Assembly: GCA_947044405.1 (NCBI GenBank) | Contig: CAMRHE010000012.1 | Span: forward strand, 9,296,001-9,360,000 | Origin: Leptodactylus fallax | Lineage: Eukaryota > Chordata > Amphibia > Anura > Leptodactylidae | Direction of reading: 5' to 3' | DNA: 64,000 nucleotides | Shown here: positions 36,330 through 46,330 of the stretch, piece after piece | Layout of the letters: each line of letters opens with the position of its first letter | How positions within the stretch are numbered: position 1 is the first letter of the stretch | Notes under the pieces: model-generated | Databases searched by the model: none | Told to the model about the DNA's origin: nothing | The model's input: the letters and a program-made list of their open reading frames with translations, nothing else | Position numbers and translations under genes: made by a program

Positions 36330-37650
36330 ATGACCACCCATAATATACAAACACCTACTAAATCAAAGAATAACACAATACATACCAAATTACATATACA
36401 TATAGTTTATTGAAAATAAATATATGTTTAAAAATGACAAATATCACAATTATAAAAAATGAATACGGCAGTTGTGGGTCATGATAGATGGGGAATTTTA
36501 TGATATCCAAAATTCATATATAACAAACGTGCAAGTGTAAACAGTATTCAAAAACAGGACTAAAAAATTCATAAGTGTAATGACATATAATGGGGTATGA
36601 CAGGCAATAAATAGTATAGGTGCATAGGTACTAGTTAGTGAACAATGTCACCATTATATTCAAAAAGCACCACACAGGTAACCTCAATAAATAATAATAC
36701 ACAGCCTGACCACTATAATTCCACTACTGACCAGGTATAGACATGCACAAACACCCAGTCACACTGACTCTCACACTGCCCACTCCATATAACACCCATA
36801 ATATAGTTTCAATTTGGTGAAGGACTCCAATTTCTCATGAAGGCAATTCAATACAATTTGACAACAAGTTAACAAAAGCAGACACCCAACGCTAGTATGA
36901 CCGCAGCCTAAGCTTTGAAAAGCCCAATTATGGCGCAGATTTTCTGGTGCAGAACAGAACAAGTATAAAATGTTATAAACTTAGAGAAGATTCCCTTGCT
37001 ATAGAGAATAAATTTACTATGCTAGAAATGATAATGAAATTATTATATTCTAACTTTTTAGATTGGCACTATGGTTTTATATATATTACACTTTATATAC
37101 TGTACTTATTATGTCAGATACTATACCATATAACTGTACTTTTGGTACTATAAATACGCAGTATAATGCCCCATTTATGGCCCCAGACACAGTGTAATGT
37201 CAGCTTTATGCCTCAAAACATTAAAACATATCCTTGAGGTCCCTACACTATTTCCCATCCAGTAACCCACACACAGTAAAATGATCTTTCGTCAGCTCGA
37301 TCCTCCGTCAGCTCGATCCTCCATTTCTGAAGTATTCTCTTTCATAAACTTTCATGATAGTATCAGATTTGTTGTATTTGTCTGGTAAGACACACCTACT
37401 CAGAATGTGAGACAGATTTTTGGATCATTGGAAAGTAAGACATATTTTATGGCACACTGGGAAGTGAACCAGAATTTTAACATATCATAAAGTGCACCAA
37501 ATTTAAGATGGTTTGTACAATAGAATCATAAATATTAGTCAACGATGGTGGAAGGACCCGTATGACAGAGACTAGCAAAACTTATATGGTCCCCTAACAT
37601 AAAAAATAACCTTTATCAAGTCATATTATAAAATAATCCGGATAATACCG
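36330..37650. other. Unassigned interval
   Basis: No genes recognised. Near 37165-37210 the phrase agtataatgccccatttatggcccc is close to a single 31-bp minisatellite monomer, perhaps a remnant or coincidence. Confidence 0.4.
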
Positions 37651-37657
37651 AAAACAA

Positions 37658-38251
37658 GTGCACACTTGGCTGTATTGCGGGCAGAGTACAGTATATGCCC
37701 CATACAATTTTGTATAGTACTCACAACTAATATATAACCCGTAGTTAATGTCTCATAGCATGTAGGGACTAGGACAACACAGTAAAAAAAAAAAAAAAAA
37801 CATGCACAAGGACAAAACCAAAAAGCGTCAGTTGTGGTCTAACATGCTGTTCACACACCACTCATAGTTTTTCTGTGAAAGATAGTAAGTAGTACTACTG
37901 ACAGAGGTGGCTACCACAGCATTAATTAATCACCATACAAGTCATGAGGTGCACACTTGACTGTATTGCGAGTAGAGTGCGATATATGCCCCATACAATT
38001 TTGTATAGTACTCAACTAATAACCCGTAGTTAGTGTCTCATAGCATGTAGGGGACTAAGACAAGACAGTAGATGACAGATTATCCGAACCTTCCCCAAAG
38101 AAAGCCTTTTCATGCACAGGGACAAAACCAAAAGGCGGGTCAGTTGTGAACTAACATGCTGTTCACACACCACTCAGTTTTTCTGTGAAAGATGGTAAGT
38201 AGCACTACTGACAGGGGTGGCTACCACAGCTTTAATTAATCACCATACAAG
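37658..38251. repeat. Tandem duplication, about 291-bp period
   Basis: Two copies (37658-37948 and 37949-38251) begin gtgcacacttg and end caccatacaagt. They share nearly all intervening sequence, including atgccccatacaattttgta and tgctgttcacacaccactca. Unit 1 has a poly(A) run at about 37783-37800 where unit 2 has about 29 bp of unique sequence (gatgacagattatccgaacc). Confidence 0.93.
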
Positions 38252-38411
38252 TGATAGTAACAGGATCACTCAAGGTACCAAACCAAGGTGTATCCTGTAC
38301 AAAAACTTCACTTAATGTAGCGTCAGAATGCGCTGTTATAGCATAGTCCATCCACTGTATCAAAGTGCAACTGAGACTTCACTGCTGAGAGTGAAAAAAC
38401 AGCACATACAG

Positions 38412-39620
38412 CCTCAGGGGCGTAAATACCGAGGTAGCAGTGGTAGCGGCTGCCACAGGGCCCGGGACATTAAGGGGCCCATATCTCTGTGACAGCCGCT
38501 ACCGCGAACCCCACAAACACTGCTATCATTATACTCTGGGGTCTTTTCAGACTCCTGAGTATAACGATCGGGGACCCAGGGGAGGTGAGGTAACATAAAA
38601 AACAACGTTACTTACCTCTCCTGCGCTCCTCAGGGTTCGGGCATGTTTGGTGACTTCCCAGATGTCAGCCGATGTCATTATGCGTCGCGACGCCGGCCTG
38701 GCTTACGTGAGATCTGGTCCAACATTGAAGATGACCGAAGTAGCGCACCAGAGTGCACCAGAGCCAGGAAAAGGTAAGTAGCATTGTTTTTATGTTTGTA
38801 TCCTCCCCTGGATCTCCGATCTGAAAAGACCCCAAAGTATAATAATTGTTCATGTGTGGTCCACTATGGGGCATAATACTGTGTGCAGGGGCCACTATGG
38901 GGCATAATACTGTGTGCAGGGGCCACTATACTGCATAATACTGTGTGCAGGGGCCACTATGGGGCATAAAAGTGTGTGCAGGGGCCACTATGGGGCATAA
39001 TACTGTGTGCAGGGGCCACTATTCTGCATAATACTGTGTGCAGGGGCCACTATGGGGCATAAAAGTGTGTGCAGGGGCCACTATGGGGCATAATACTGTG
39101 TGCAGGGGCCACTATGCTGCATAATACTGTGTGCAGGGGCCACTATGGGACATAATACTGTGTGCAGGGGCCACTATGGGGCAAAATACTGTGTACAGGG
39201 GCCACTATGCTGCATAATACTGTGTGCAGGGGCCACTATACAGCATAATACTGTGTGCAGGGGCCACTATGCAGCATAATACTGTGTGCAGGGGCCACTA
39301 TGGGGCATAATACTGTGTGCAGGGGCCACTATGGGACATAATACTGTGTGCAGGGGCCACTATGGGGCAAAATACTGTGTACAGGGGCCACTATGCTGCA
39401 TAATACTGTGTGCAGGGGCCACTATACAGCATAATACTGTGTGCAGGGGCCACTATGCAGCATAATACTGTGTGCAGGGGCCACTATGGGGCATAATACT
39501 GTGTGCAGGGGCCACTATGGGGCATAATACTGTGTGCAGGGGCCACTATGGTGCATAATAGTGTGTGCAGGAATGCGGTTTGTGTGGCGGGGGTTTGGAG
39601 GTGGCGGTCCAAGGGGTTGG
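38412..39620. mobile_element. hAT-like non-autonomous element 2 carrying a long minisatellite
   Basis: The left end CAGGGGCGTAAATACCGAGG matches element 1 at 3865 (cgtaaataccg, ggctgccacagggcccggga). Inside are the foldback module (ctctggggtcttttcagact and its inverse) and a 31-bp array. The right part (ggaatgcggtttgtgtggcg, gttgggggcccc) matches element 3 at 51293 reversed, but the terminal TIR is not found, and a GC-rich block follows from about 39625. No transposase. Confidence 0.7.
38855..39575. repeat. 31-bp minisatellite array, about 23 units
   Basis: Unit: ggggccactatggggcataa followed by tactgtgtgca. Variants of the gggg position (ctgc, cagc, gaca) and of ataatac/ataaaag follow a regular order. 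There is a 93-bp (3-unit) higher-order repeat near 38925-39110 and a 186-bp (6-unit) one at about 39145-39330 and 39331-39516. Short open frames here are by-products of the repeat. Confidence 0.97.
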
Positions 39621-39722
39621 GGGCCCCAACCACCGGTCCACGAACCGGGATCGGCCTTTGGGGTCTGTTGCCGGTCTGCAGGGCGGCGGGCTGGCCTGGG
39701 TGAACACGGTTCCCGTCACATT

Positions 39723-39823
39723 ATGCTGGGAGCCGCGGCTCCTAGCATAGCTAATGGCGGGAACCTGGTCTACAGCGCTGTACACCAAGGTCACGTCAGC
39801 ACGGCCCCGGTGTACAGCGCTGT
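39723..39823. repeat. Two GC-rich hairpins
   Basis: 39723-39748 folds as atgctgggagcc / ggctcctagcat. 39772-39786 (acagcgctgtacacc) is an exact inverted repeat of 39809-39823 with a 22-bp loop. No T-run follows, so these are not terminators of known type. Confidence 0.85.
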
Positions 39824-39941
39824 TTAGCATATAACCCCACCCCCATATGACCAATGCCCCGCTCCTAAACCGCCCATCCCACCCCCCGCTCCCTGCCCCA
39901 CCCCCTCCTGCTGGGCCGCGGCGGGGAAAAGGTTAGGGACC

Positions 39942-40062
39942 GATGGCATATACCAATCACTGCCCATGAAAGTGACTCCTACTCTGCTGAGTATGAATAA
40001 ACAGCACATACAGCCTATATGGCATATACCAATCACTGCCCATGAAAGTGACTCCTATTCTA
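39942..40062. repeat. Short tandem repeat, about 76-bp period
   Basis: atggcatataccaatcactg and the following cccatgaaagtgactcctac occur twice. The linking phrase aacagcacatacagcct also occurs just left of the hAT-like element at 38396-38411, so that element probably inserted into this repeat. Confidence 0.8.
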
Positions 40063-40144
40063 CGCGTTTCACCCCTGTGTCACCACCAGGGGTTTCTCAA
40101 GAGTACATAGATGTCCATTAGGACATCTATATATATATAACTCA

Positions 40145-40505
40145 AAATCTGTCGTAGCCCGCTCTATACAAATACACAGTTCTCGCCAGATTTGGGTAAA
40201 ATTTGGCACGCCCCCTCTGCACCCACAGGAGCAGAATACTGCGGACGTTACATCTCGCTAGCGTCCCCCCGTCATGAGATTGGGTCCCCCGAAGTTAGGC
40301 CCTATACATATAATGGGGAAATGTGAAATCTGTAGTAGCCAGCTCTATACAAATCCACAATTGTGGCCCGATTTGGGTGAAATTTGGCACGCCACCTCTC
40401 CACCCACAGGATCAGAATGCTGCGCACGTTAAATCTTGCTAGCATCCCCCAGTCATCAGATTGGGGTCCCCGAAGTTAGACCCTATATATAAAATGGGGA
40501 AATGT
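40145..40505. repeat. Two 181-bp direct repeats in the Helitron 5' region
   Basis: aaatctgtcgtagcccgctc at 40145 and aaatctgtagtagccagctc at 40326 start two near-identical blocks, each containing gatttgggtgaaatttggca and ccctatatata-like text. Confidence 0.9.
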
Positions 40506-40609
40506 GAAAGTGAAAGTGACAGTGCTGAGGGGAAAACAACAGTTGTGACTGACAGGGACGGATTATAGCGATGGCGCCAAAGAATCACTGCTAAAGAAGC
40601 CGCACCACC

Positions 40610-40801
40610 ACACACAACACATAAACATTTCACGAACACCATACAAACATCACTCAGACAGCACACATACACCAACCCACAAGCACAACACCACAAAAAT
40701 GCCACAACACACCACACAAACACCAGACCACGCTAGACACACACAACACAAACACCACCCCAGAAATACCACAACACCACTCCATAAATACCACATGCAC
40801 A

Positions 40802-40842
<41 letters not shown>

Positions 40843-40990
40843 AACACAAGGACCAGACACGCACGCAAACACACTGAGATGGATGCACCCTACACAAACG
40901 GACATGCGTACTCACACACACCTACCGCACACACATGGACACTTGCACTGCGCACGCACAAAAACATGGATCACATGTGCACACACACGC
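40610..40990. repeat. CA-rich tract with (CA)n microsatellite
   Basis: A degenerate CA-rich stretch with a perfect CA run at about 40801-40838. Reading frames rich in His/Thr or Cys/Val here are artefacts of the repeat. Confidence 0.95.
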
Positions 40991-40999
40991 ATACATATA

Positions 41000-42129
41000 C
41001 AGTCCCTGACAGAAGTTCTGTCGCTTATCCATGTTGTGGAATCAAAAGCTTATAACCTGACTTTAAATTCATCCATTGGTTTTAGAAATGATTTTTTGGT
41101 TACGAAAATAAATTGGCTTCACTGCTGAAATATTGATAATTTAATGAACACAGAAAGGTCAGATTTTGACAAGACAAAAGTTTTGTCGCCTTTTCATATA
41201 ATGCACCCAATCCTAGTTTAAAGCCTCACCTGTGCTTACTAATTGATCGGTTAATTAGTGGGTGTGTATAAAAAGAACTCCAGCACCCCAGACCTTCAAT
41301 TGAACTTCACCTCTGACAACATGCCAAAAATCAACCCTGCGGCCAAAGCCTTGATTATCAAGAGGCTGAAGACCAGATCCACTGCAGAGGTTGCTGGCAC
41401 TTTTAATGTGTCTCTGCGTCAAGTACAAAGAATTAAAAAAAGATTTGAACAGACTGGAGATGTGTTTGACAAGCCCAGGTCCGGCAGACCCTGCTATACA
41501 ACTGCTCAGGAGGAACGTTTGTTGGTTAGAAAATCAAAAGCCAGCCCCTCTTCTACTGCAGCAGAGCTCCAACAGGCCTAGTCACCTCAAGTCCCTGTGT
41601 CAACTAGAACAGTTTGTAGGATTCTGTCTCAAAATGGCCTCCATGGTCGAATCAGTGCCTAGAAGCCAGCACTAAACAAAAGGCAATTAAAAAAACGTGT
41701 GGCATTTGCCAAGGCCCACAGCCTGCTAAACGGATGGACGCTGGAAAAGTGGCAGAAGGTGGATTTCTCAGATGAATCTTCAGTTGAATTATACCACAAC
41801 CGCCGCAAATACTGCAGGAGACCTACTGGAGCCCGTATGGATCCAAGATACACCCAGAAAACAGTTCAGTTTGGTGGTGGAAAGATCATGGTCTGAGGTT
41901 ACATTCAGTATGGGGGTGTGTGAAACATTTGCAAGGTGGAAGGCAATATCAATAGCCTTAAATATCAAGAAGTATTAGCTTCCTCTTACATTCCCAATCA
42001 TAAAAGGTGTCAAATTTTGCAGCAGGATGGTGCTCCATCTCATACATCCATCTCTACATTAAAGTTCCTCAAGGCAAAGAAGATCAAGGTGCTCCAGGAC
42101 TGGCCAGCCCAGTCACCAGATATGAACAT
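41000..42129 (+). mobile_element. Tc1-like DD35E element, right side lost (copy G)
   Basis: After TA (40998-40999) it begins CAGTCCCTGACAGAAGTTCT and matches the complete element at 51969-53677 up to atgaacat, then switches at 42129/42130 to Helitron sequence. The missing right part is not found beyond the Helitron 3' end, so this is a deletion junction rather than a simple insertion. Confidence 0.9.
41321..42129 (+). pseudogene. Tc1-like transposase, truncated (copy G)
   Basis: Starts MPKINPAAKALIIKRLKTRS with helix-turn-helix (STAEVAGTFNVSLRQVQRIK) and GRPCYTT. A TAG at 41579-41581 replaces a Trp codon, and a second TAG follows ISA near 41660; the latter is shared with copy H. FSDESSVELYHN (first Asp) and LQQDGAPSHTS (second Asp) are present in fragments. 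The gene ends at the Helitron junction just before the catalytic Glu. Confidence 0.9.
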
Positions 42130-42174
42130 ATCTGGAACTACTCGTCTCATTTCCTTTCCGGAAGATCTTCGGTA

Positions 42175-42840
42175 ATGGAACTTATTGACCAAGTTTTCCC
42201 TGATATTTGTAACAATTTTAACAACCATCAGTGGCTTTGTGAACGTGCAATCCTAGCGCCTAAAAATGATAGTGTCAGCTCCATAAATCTACTAATTCAG
42301 GGAAGGCTGCCTGGTCTAGCGACCACATACATGTCCATTGATTCAGTCATGGAGAGTGAACAAGCCGTAATGTATCCATTGGAGTTCCTGAATTCTTTGG
42401 AGCCTCCTGGAATGCCACCGCATCAGCTCACTTTAAAAATAGGAGCCACAATAATTTTGCTTCGAAACCTTGACCCACCAAAAATGTGTAACGGCACAAG
42501 ATTGTGCATTAAAAGTCTCATGCCCAATGTTATTCAAGCCACTATTCTTATGGGAAACTCTAAGGGAGCAAATGTTTTCATTCCGCGTATTCCTTTGCTA
42601 CCAAGCGACATGCCCTTCAATTTTAAGCATCTGCAGTTCCCAATCCAACTTGCATTTGCTATGCCTATAAACAAATCACAAGGTCAATCACTTAAAGTAA
42701 CCGGCATTCATTTGGAGAGCCCAAATTTTTCACATGGACAGTTGTACGTTGCTTGCTCTAGAGTGGGTTACCCCAAAAATCTTTTCATATATGCACCTGA
42801 AGGTAAAACCAGAAACATTGTTTACCAAAAAGCACTATAA
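42175..42840 (+). pseudogene. Helitron PIF1-like helicase, C-terminal fragment
   Basis: A 222-codon uninterrupted frame ending at a natural TAA. It contains WLCERAILAPKND, YPLEFLNSLEPPGMPPHQL, TIILLRNLDPPKMCNGTRL, FIPRIPLLPSDMPF, the motif V-like FAMPINKSQGQSL and motif VI-like QLYVACSRV. These are characteristic of the Helitron Rep/helicase C-terminus, which unwinds DNA during rolling-circle transposition. The N-terminal Rep nuclease and the Walker A/B half of the helicase are absent, so it is a remnant despite the intact frame. The last 180 nt are repeated at 43389-43566 by tandem duplication. Confidence 0.93.
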
Positions 42841-44102
42841 TAGATAGTTGTTTAACTGTAAACCAATTTTACTCTTTTGTCCGTGAACTACTTATAGATT
42901 ACACTGGAGGGAGGGGGGAAGGGTTGCACTATGTTGTTAATTGGGTGTAAATGTTTTATATGTTTGTGTACGGTGCATAAATTTTAATTTTTGATAAAAA
43001 ATAGTTCAAAAAATAGTTGTAATAGTTTATACTACATAATATGTATTGAATATGTAAAATCAATAAAAATGTTGAAAAAAAAAAAGTTGTTGTTCACATC
43101 AATGTTACGACAAATAAGTAAAATGCGAAAATTATAAGAAAAATTTCAAGTGGAAAAAAAGATTTACTGTAGCACTCTGAAAATGTAAATTTCAGTGTGA
43201 CACTGAAAATTTTACTTTAGCTAGCACAACCAACAATTTAACATATTTTCCACGAGCGAAGCCGCGGGTATTCTACTAGTGATAAAGCACAATGGAAAGA
43301 TATGCAGTATAAACTGCATGTCTCAGAGCCGTGATGGTGGGCTCTGATACTTGTAATAGCCAACACTACACGCTGGTAAAGCCCTTGTGCCTATAAACAA
43401 AGCACAAGGTCAATCACTTAAAGTAACCGGCATTCATTTGGAGAGCCCGAATTTTTCACATGGACAGTTGTACGTTGCTTGCTCTAGAGTGGGTTACCCC
43501 AAAAATCTTTTCATATATGCACCTGAAGGTAAAACCAGAAACATTGTTTACCAAAAAGCACTATAATAGATAGTTGTTTAACTGTAAACCAATTTTACTC
43601 TTTTGTCCGTGAACTACTTATAGATTACACTGGAGGGAGGGGGGAAGGGTTGCACTATGTTGTTAATTGGGTGTAAATGTTTTATATGTTTGTGTACGGT
43701 GCATAAATTTTAATTTTTGATAAAAAATAGTTCAAAAAATAGTTGTAATAGTTTATACTACATAATATGTATTGAATATGTAAAATCAATAAAAATGTTG
43801 AAAAAAAAAAGTTGTTCACATCAATGTTACGACAAATAAGTAAAATGCGAAAATAATAAGAAAAATTTCAAGTGGAAAAAAAGATTTACTGTAGCACTCT
43901 GAAAATGTTAATTTCAGTGTGACACTAAAAATTTTACTTTAGCTAGCATAACCAACAATTTAACATATTTTCCACGAGGGTATTCTACTAGTGATAAATA
44001 AAGCACAATGGAAAGATATGCAGTATAAACTGCATGTCTCAGAGCCCTGATGGTGGGCTCTGATACTTGTAATAGCCAACACTACACACTGGAAAAGCCC
44101 GG
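42663..44102. repeat. Tandem duplication of Helitron 3' end plus flank (726-bp period)
   Basis: 42663-43388 and 43389-44102 are near-identical. Each contains the end of the helicase frame, the 3' untranslated region, the Helitron terminus and about 105 bp of flanking DNA up to ctggtaaagccc / ctggaaaagccc. In the second unit a 10-bp loss removes the cgaagccgcg core of the terminal hairpin, and TAAA is duplicated in gataaataaagc. Confidence 0.95.
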
Positions 44103-45362
44103 CTAGATATAGCACTAAGCCCTGCCCACCGACACTCCCAGCTAAAATGACACCGTGTGTACCAGCCAATCAGTGCTCTCCAAGAGTACACACCCAGAGA
44201 TGATGTCACCGCTGGGCGTCAGCGGCATCTAGGTAACAGATGAAGCTAAATATCAGCAGCCTGGCTGAATATAAACATGCACTGATAAAACAGCAAACAA
44301 TGATCAATGGGATTATTCAAGCACTGGTAGGAATCATAAATATGTTTTAAAACTACAAAGGAATTCATAGTTTAAGGGTGCTTTCACAAATGTATGGCCC
44401 TATTATCAGTTTCCCTCTGGCGTGGTGCACACAAGCTGGAGTGAAACTGATGCTAGAACGGATCCCAGAGTTTTCTATTGGATCGGTTCTGGCACAAGAG
44501 GCATCAGTTCTGGCGTCGTATAGCACCAGATCTGTGACTCAGCCGGATATAAAAACGCTACCTGCAGTGTTTTTCCATACGGCTCCCTTAAAATTTCTGC
44601 AGCACTGGATGCAGCCAGGTGCTGCCTGAAGATGGATGTGGCAGCACCTGGTGTTCTACGCAGCCCATCTATGTACAGTAGTGAATCTGGCAATTGATAG
44701 CTTCACTACTGTACCTGCGCAGGGCTTCTCCTGTAGGTCCTGCAGCCCAAACCACCACTTTATATCAGCAATTGCCGGCTTCACTACTGTACTAGTGCAG
44801 GAGGCCACCTACTGTGCGGACCCCTGCCTCACAGCACTTTCATTATGTCAGTGGGCGGGAGAAACCTTAATCTGTTGCCCGCTGTCCCTCCCCAAGCCCT
44901 GATCCTTTGCACTAGTGACAGCAGAGATCGGTAATCATTAGTGCCTCCCGCACAGTGTAATGCCACATTAGTCACCTCCCTAACACAGTATAATGCCATG
45001 TTAGTCGCCCTCCGCCTAATCCTAATTTTTCTTGTCTAAACCTGGGTTGCATTTTATAGTCAGAAGCGTCTTTTTGTTTGAAAGATACCATAAATATTGG
45101 ACGTGTTCAGCTGATGTCCAGCTCGGATCTTTACTTGATGGCAGACCCCGACCTAAAAATAGTTGAGTACCCCTACTCCACTGGCCTCGGCAGCCCATCA
45201 TGCCTCGTTGACCATCATGGTAAAATCTGATGACAACTGATGACAGCTTATGGTTTTGGAGTAGTAAAAAAGCCTGATGACAACTGATGCATTTCTGCAT
45301 CAATTTTTCCATCAGTTGTAACGAATAAGGGACAAAAAAACCTAATACTGATGCAACTAAGT
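44103..45362. other. Unassigned interval
   Basis: No gene recognised. Around 44950-45010 two near-repeats (cgcacagtgtaatgccacat, aacacagtataatgccatgt) resemble the 31-bp minisatellite monomer. Confidence 0.4.
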
Positions 45363-45365
45363 TTA

Positions 45366-45662
45366 GGTTCACATCTGCGCTCGGTGAGCGCTTGAGGATT
45401 CTGTTGCCCATTCTGGTTTAAAAATGCGGAGAGAAAAGTCCATCAGGTCCAAAACCGTTGCGTTTTTGAAAATCGAACCATGTTAATTATACCTACAGAA
45501 ACACTGGTGGTTTCCCTATAGGCATAATTGAAGCAGAAAGTCTGCAGAGGAAAACTCTGCGGAATTTCTGTGAAAAGCGATGTGGGAAAAACCATGATGC
45601 GTTTCTGCCTCAATTTTTCCGCAGCTCTTTTCTGCTACGGCCCACTATGTGGGACCTTAGCC
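45366..45662. mobile_element. MITE with 3-bp TTA target duplication
   Basis: TTA on both sides (45363-45365, 45663-45665). The right end ggaccttagcc matches related MITEs; the left end GGTTCACATCTGCG is diverged. The interior shares ttaattatacctacagaaac and tgcagaggaaaactctgcgg with the copy at 62026-62400. Confidence 0.72.
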
Positions 45663-46330
45663 TTAAATAGGTATTGCCATCTGGTACATTTATGGTTTAT
45701 ATACAGGATCATGGTCATGTCCCATAGATATGAGTCCCATCTTTGGAACCTGTATCTATTTTGAAAACTGTGGTCCTGTGCATATGCCATGCAGTAAATG
45801 TACCAGATGGGAATACCCATATAAACTTCCCAAAGATGGAAACCTGAAGTCACTATATCACCTGCAGCTTAACTACAATCATAAATTGCTTCTACAGGAA
45901 TATACAGTTAGGTCCATAAATATTTGGACATAGACAACATTTTTCTAATTTTGGTTCTGTACATTACCACAATGAATTTTGAACAAAACAATTAAGATGC
46001 AGTTGAAGTTCAGACTTTCAGCTTTAATTCCGTGGGTTGAACAAAATTATTGCATAAAAATGTGAGGAACTAAAGCATTTATTACACATAATCCCTTCAT
46101 TTCAGGGGCTCAAAAGTAATTGGACAAATGAAATAATTGTAAATAAAATGTTAATTTCTAATACTTGGTTGTTCACCCTTTCTTGGCAATGACTGCCTGA
46201 AGTCTTGAACTCATGGACATCACCAGATGCCGCTGTGTTTCCTCCTTTTTAATGCTCTGCAGCATTTTTCAGTTGCTGTTTGTGGGCCTTTCTGTCTGAA
46301 GTTTAGTCTTTAACAAGTGAAATGCTGCTC

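Larger units (their letters stand above)
40126..43279 (+). mobile_element. Helitron, internally rearranged
   Basis: The 5' end TCTATATATATATAACTC follows A at 40125. The 3' end ...gaagccgcgggtattctactag stops with CTAG, followed by T at 43280. The subterminal aaatttggcac motif is shared with the Helitron at 3105-4955. The order inside is: two 181-bp direct repeats, a CA-rich stretch, a truncated Tc1-like element, the C-terminal part of a PIF1-type helicase, and the 3' end. The Rep (HUH) nuclease and most of the helicase are missing. The inference is that a deletion joined the middle of the Tc1 insertion to the helicase gene. Confidence 0.78.

Noticed and set aside
38855..39575. Regular ~31-bp repeats resembling a CRISPR array
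   Set aside because: There are no unique spacers: the whole unit repeats end to end. The setting is a vertebrate-type transposon without cas genes.
40439..41128. Cys/Val-rich and His/Thr-rich frames of 60-118 codons
   Set aside because: Translations of the CA-rich tract; they fall on both strands and vanish outside the microsatellite.
40126..43279. An autonomous Helitron
   Set aside because: No Rep nuclease (HUH) motif and only the C-terminal helicase part remain, so it cannot move by itself.
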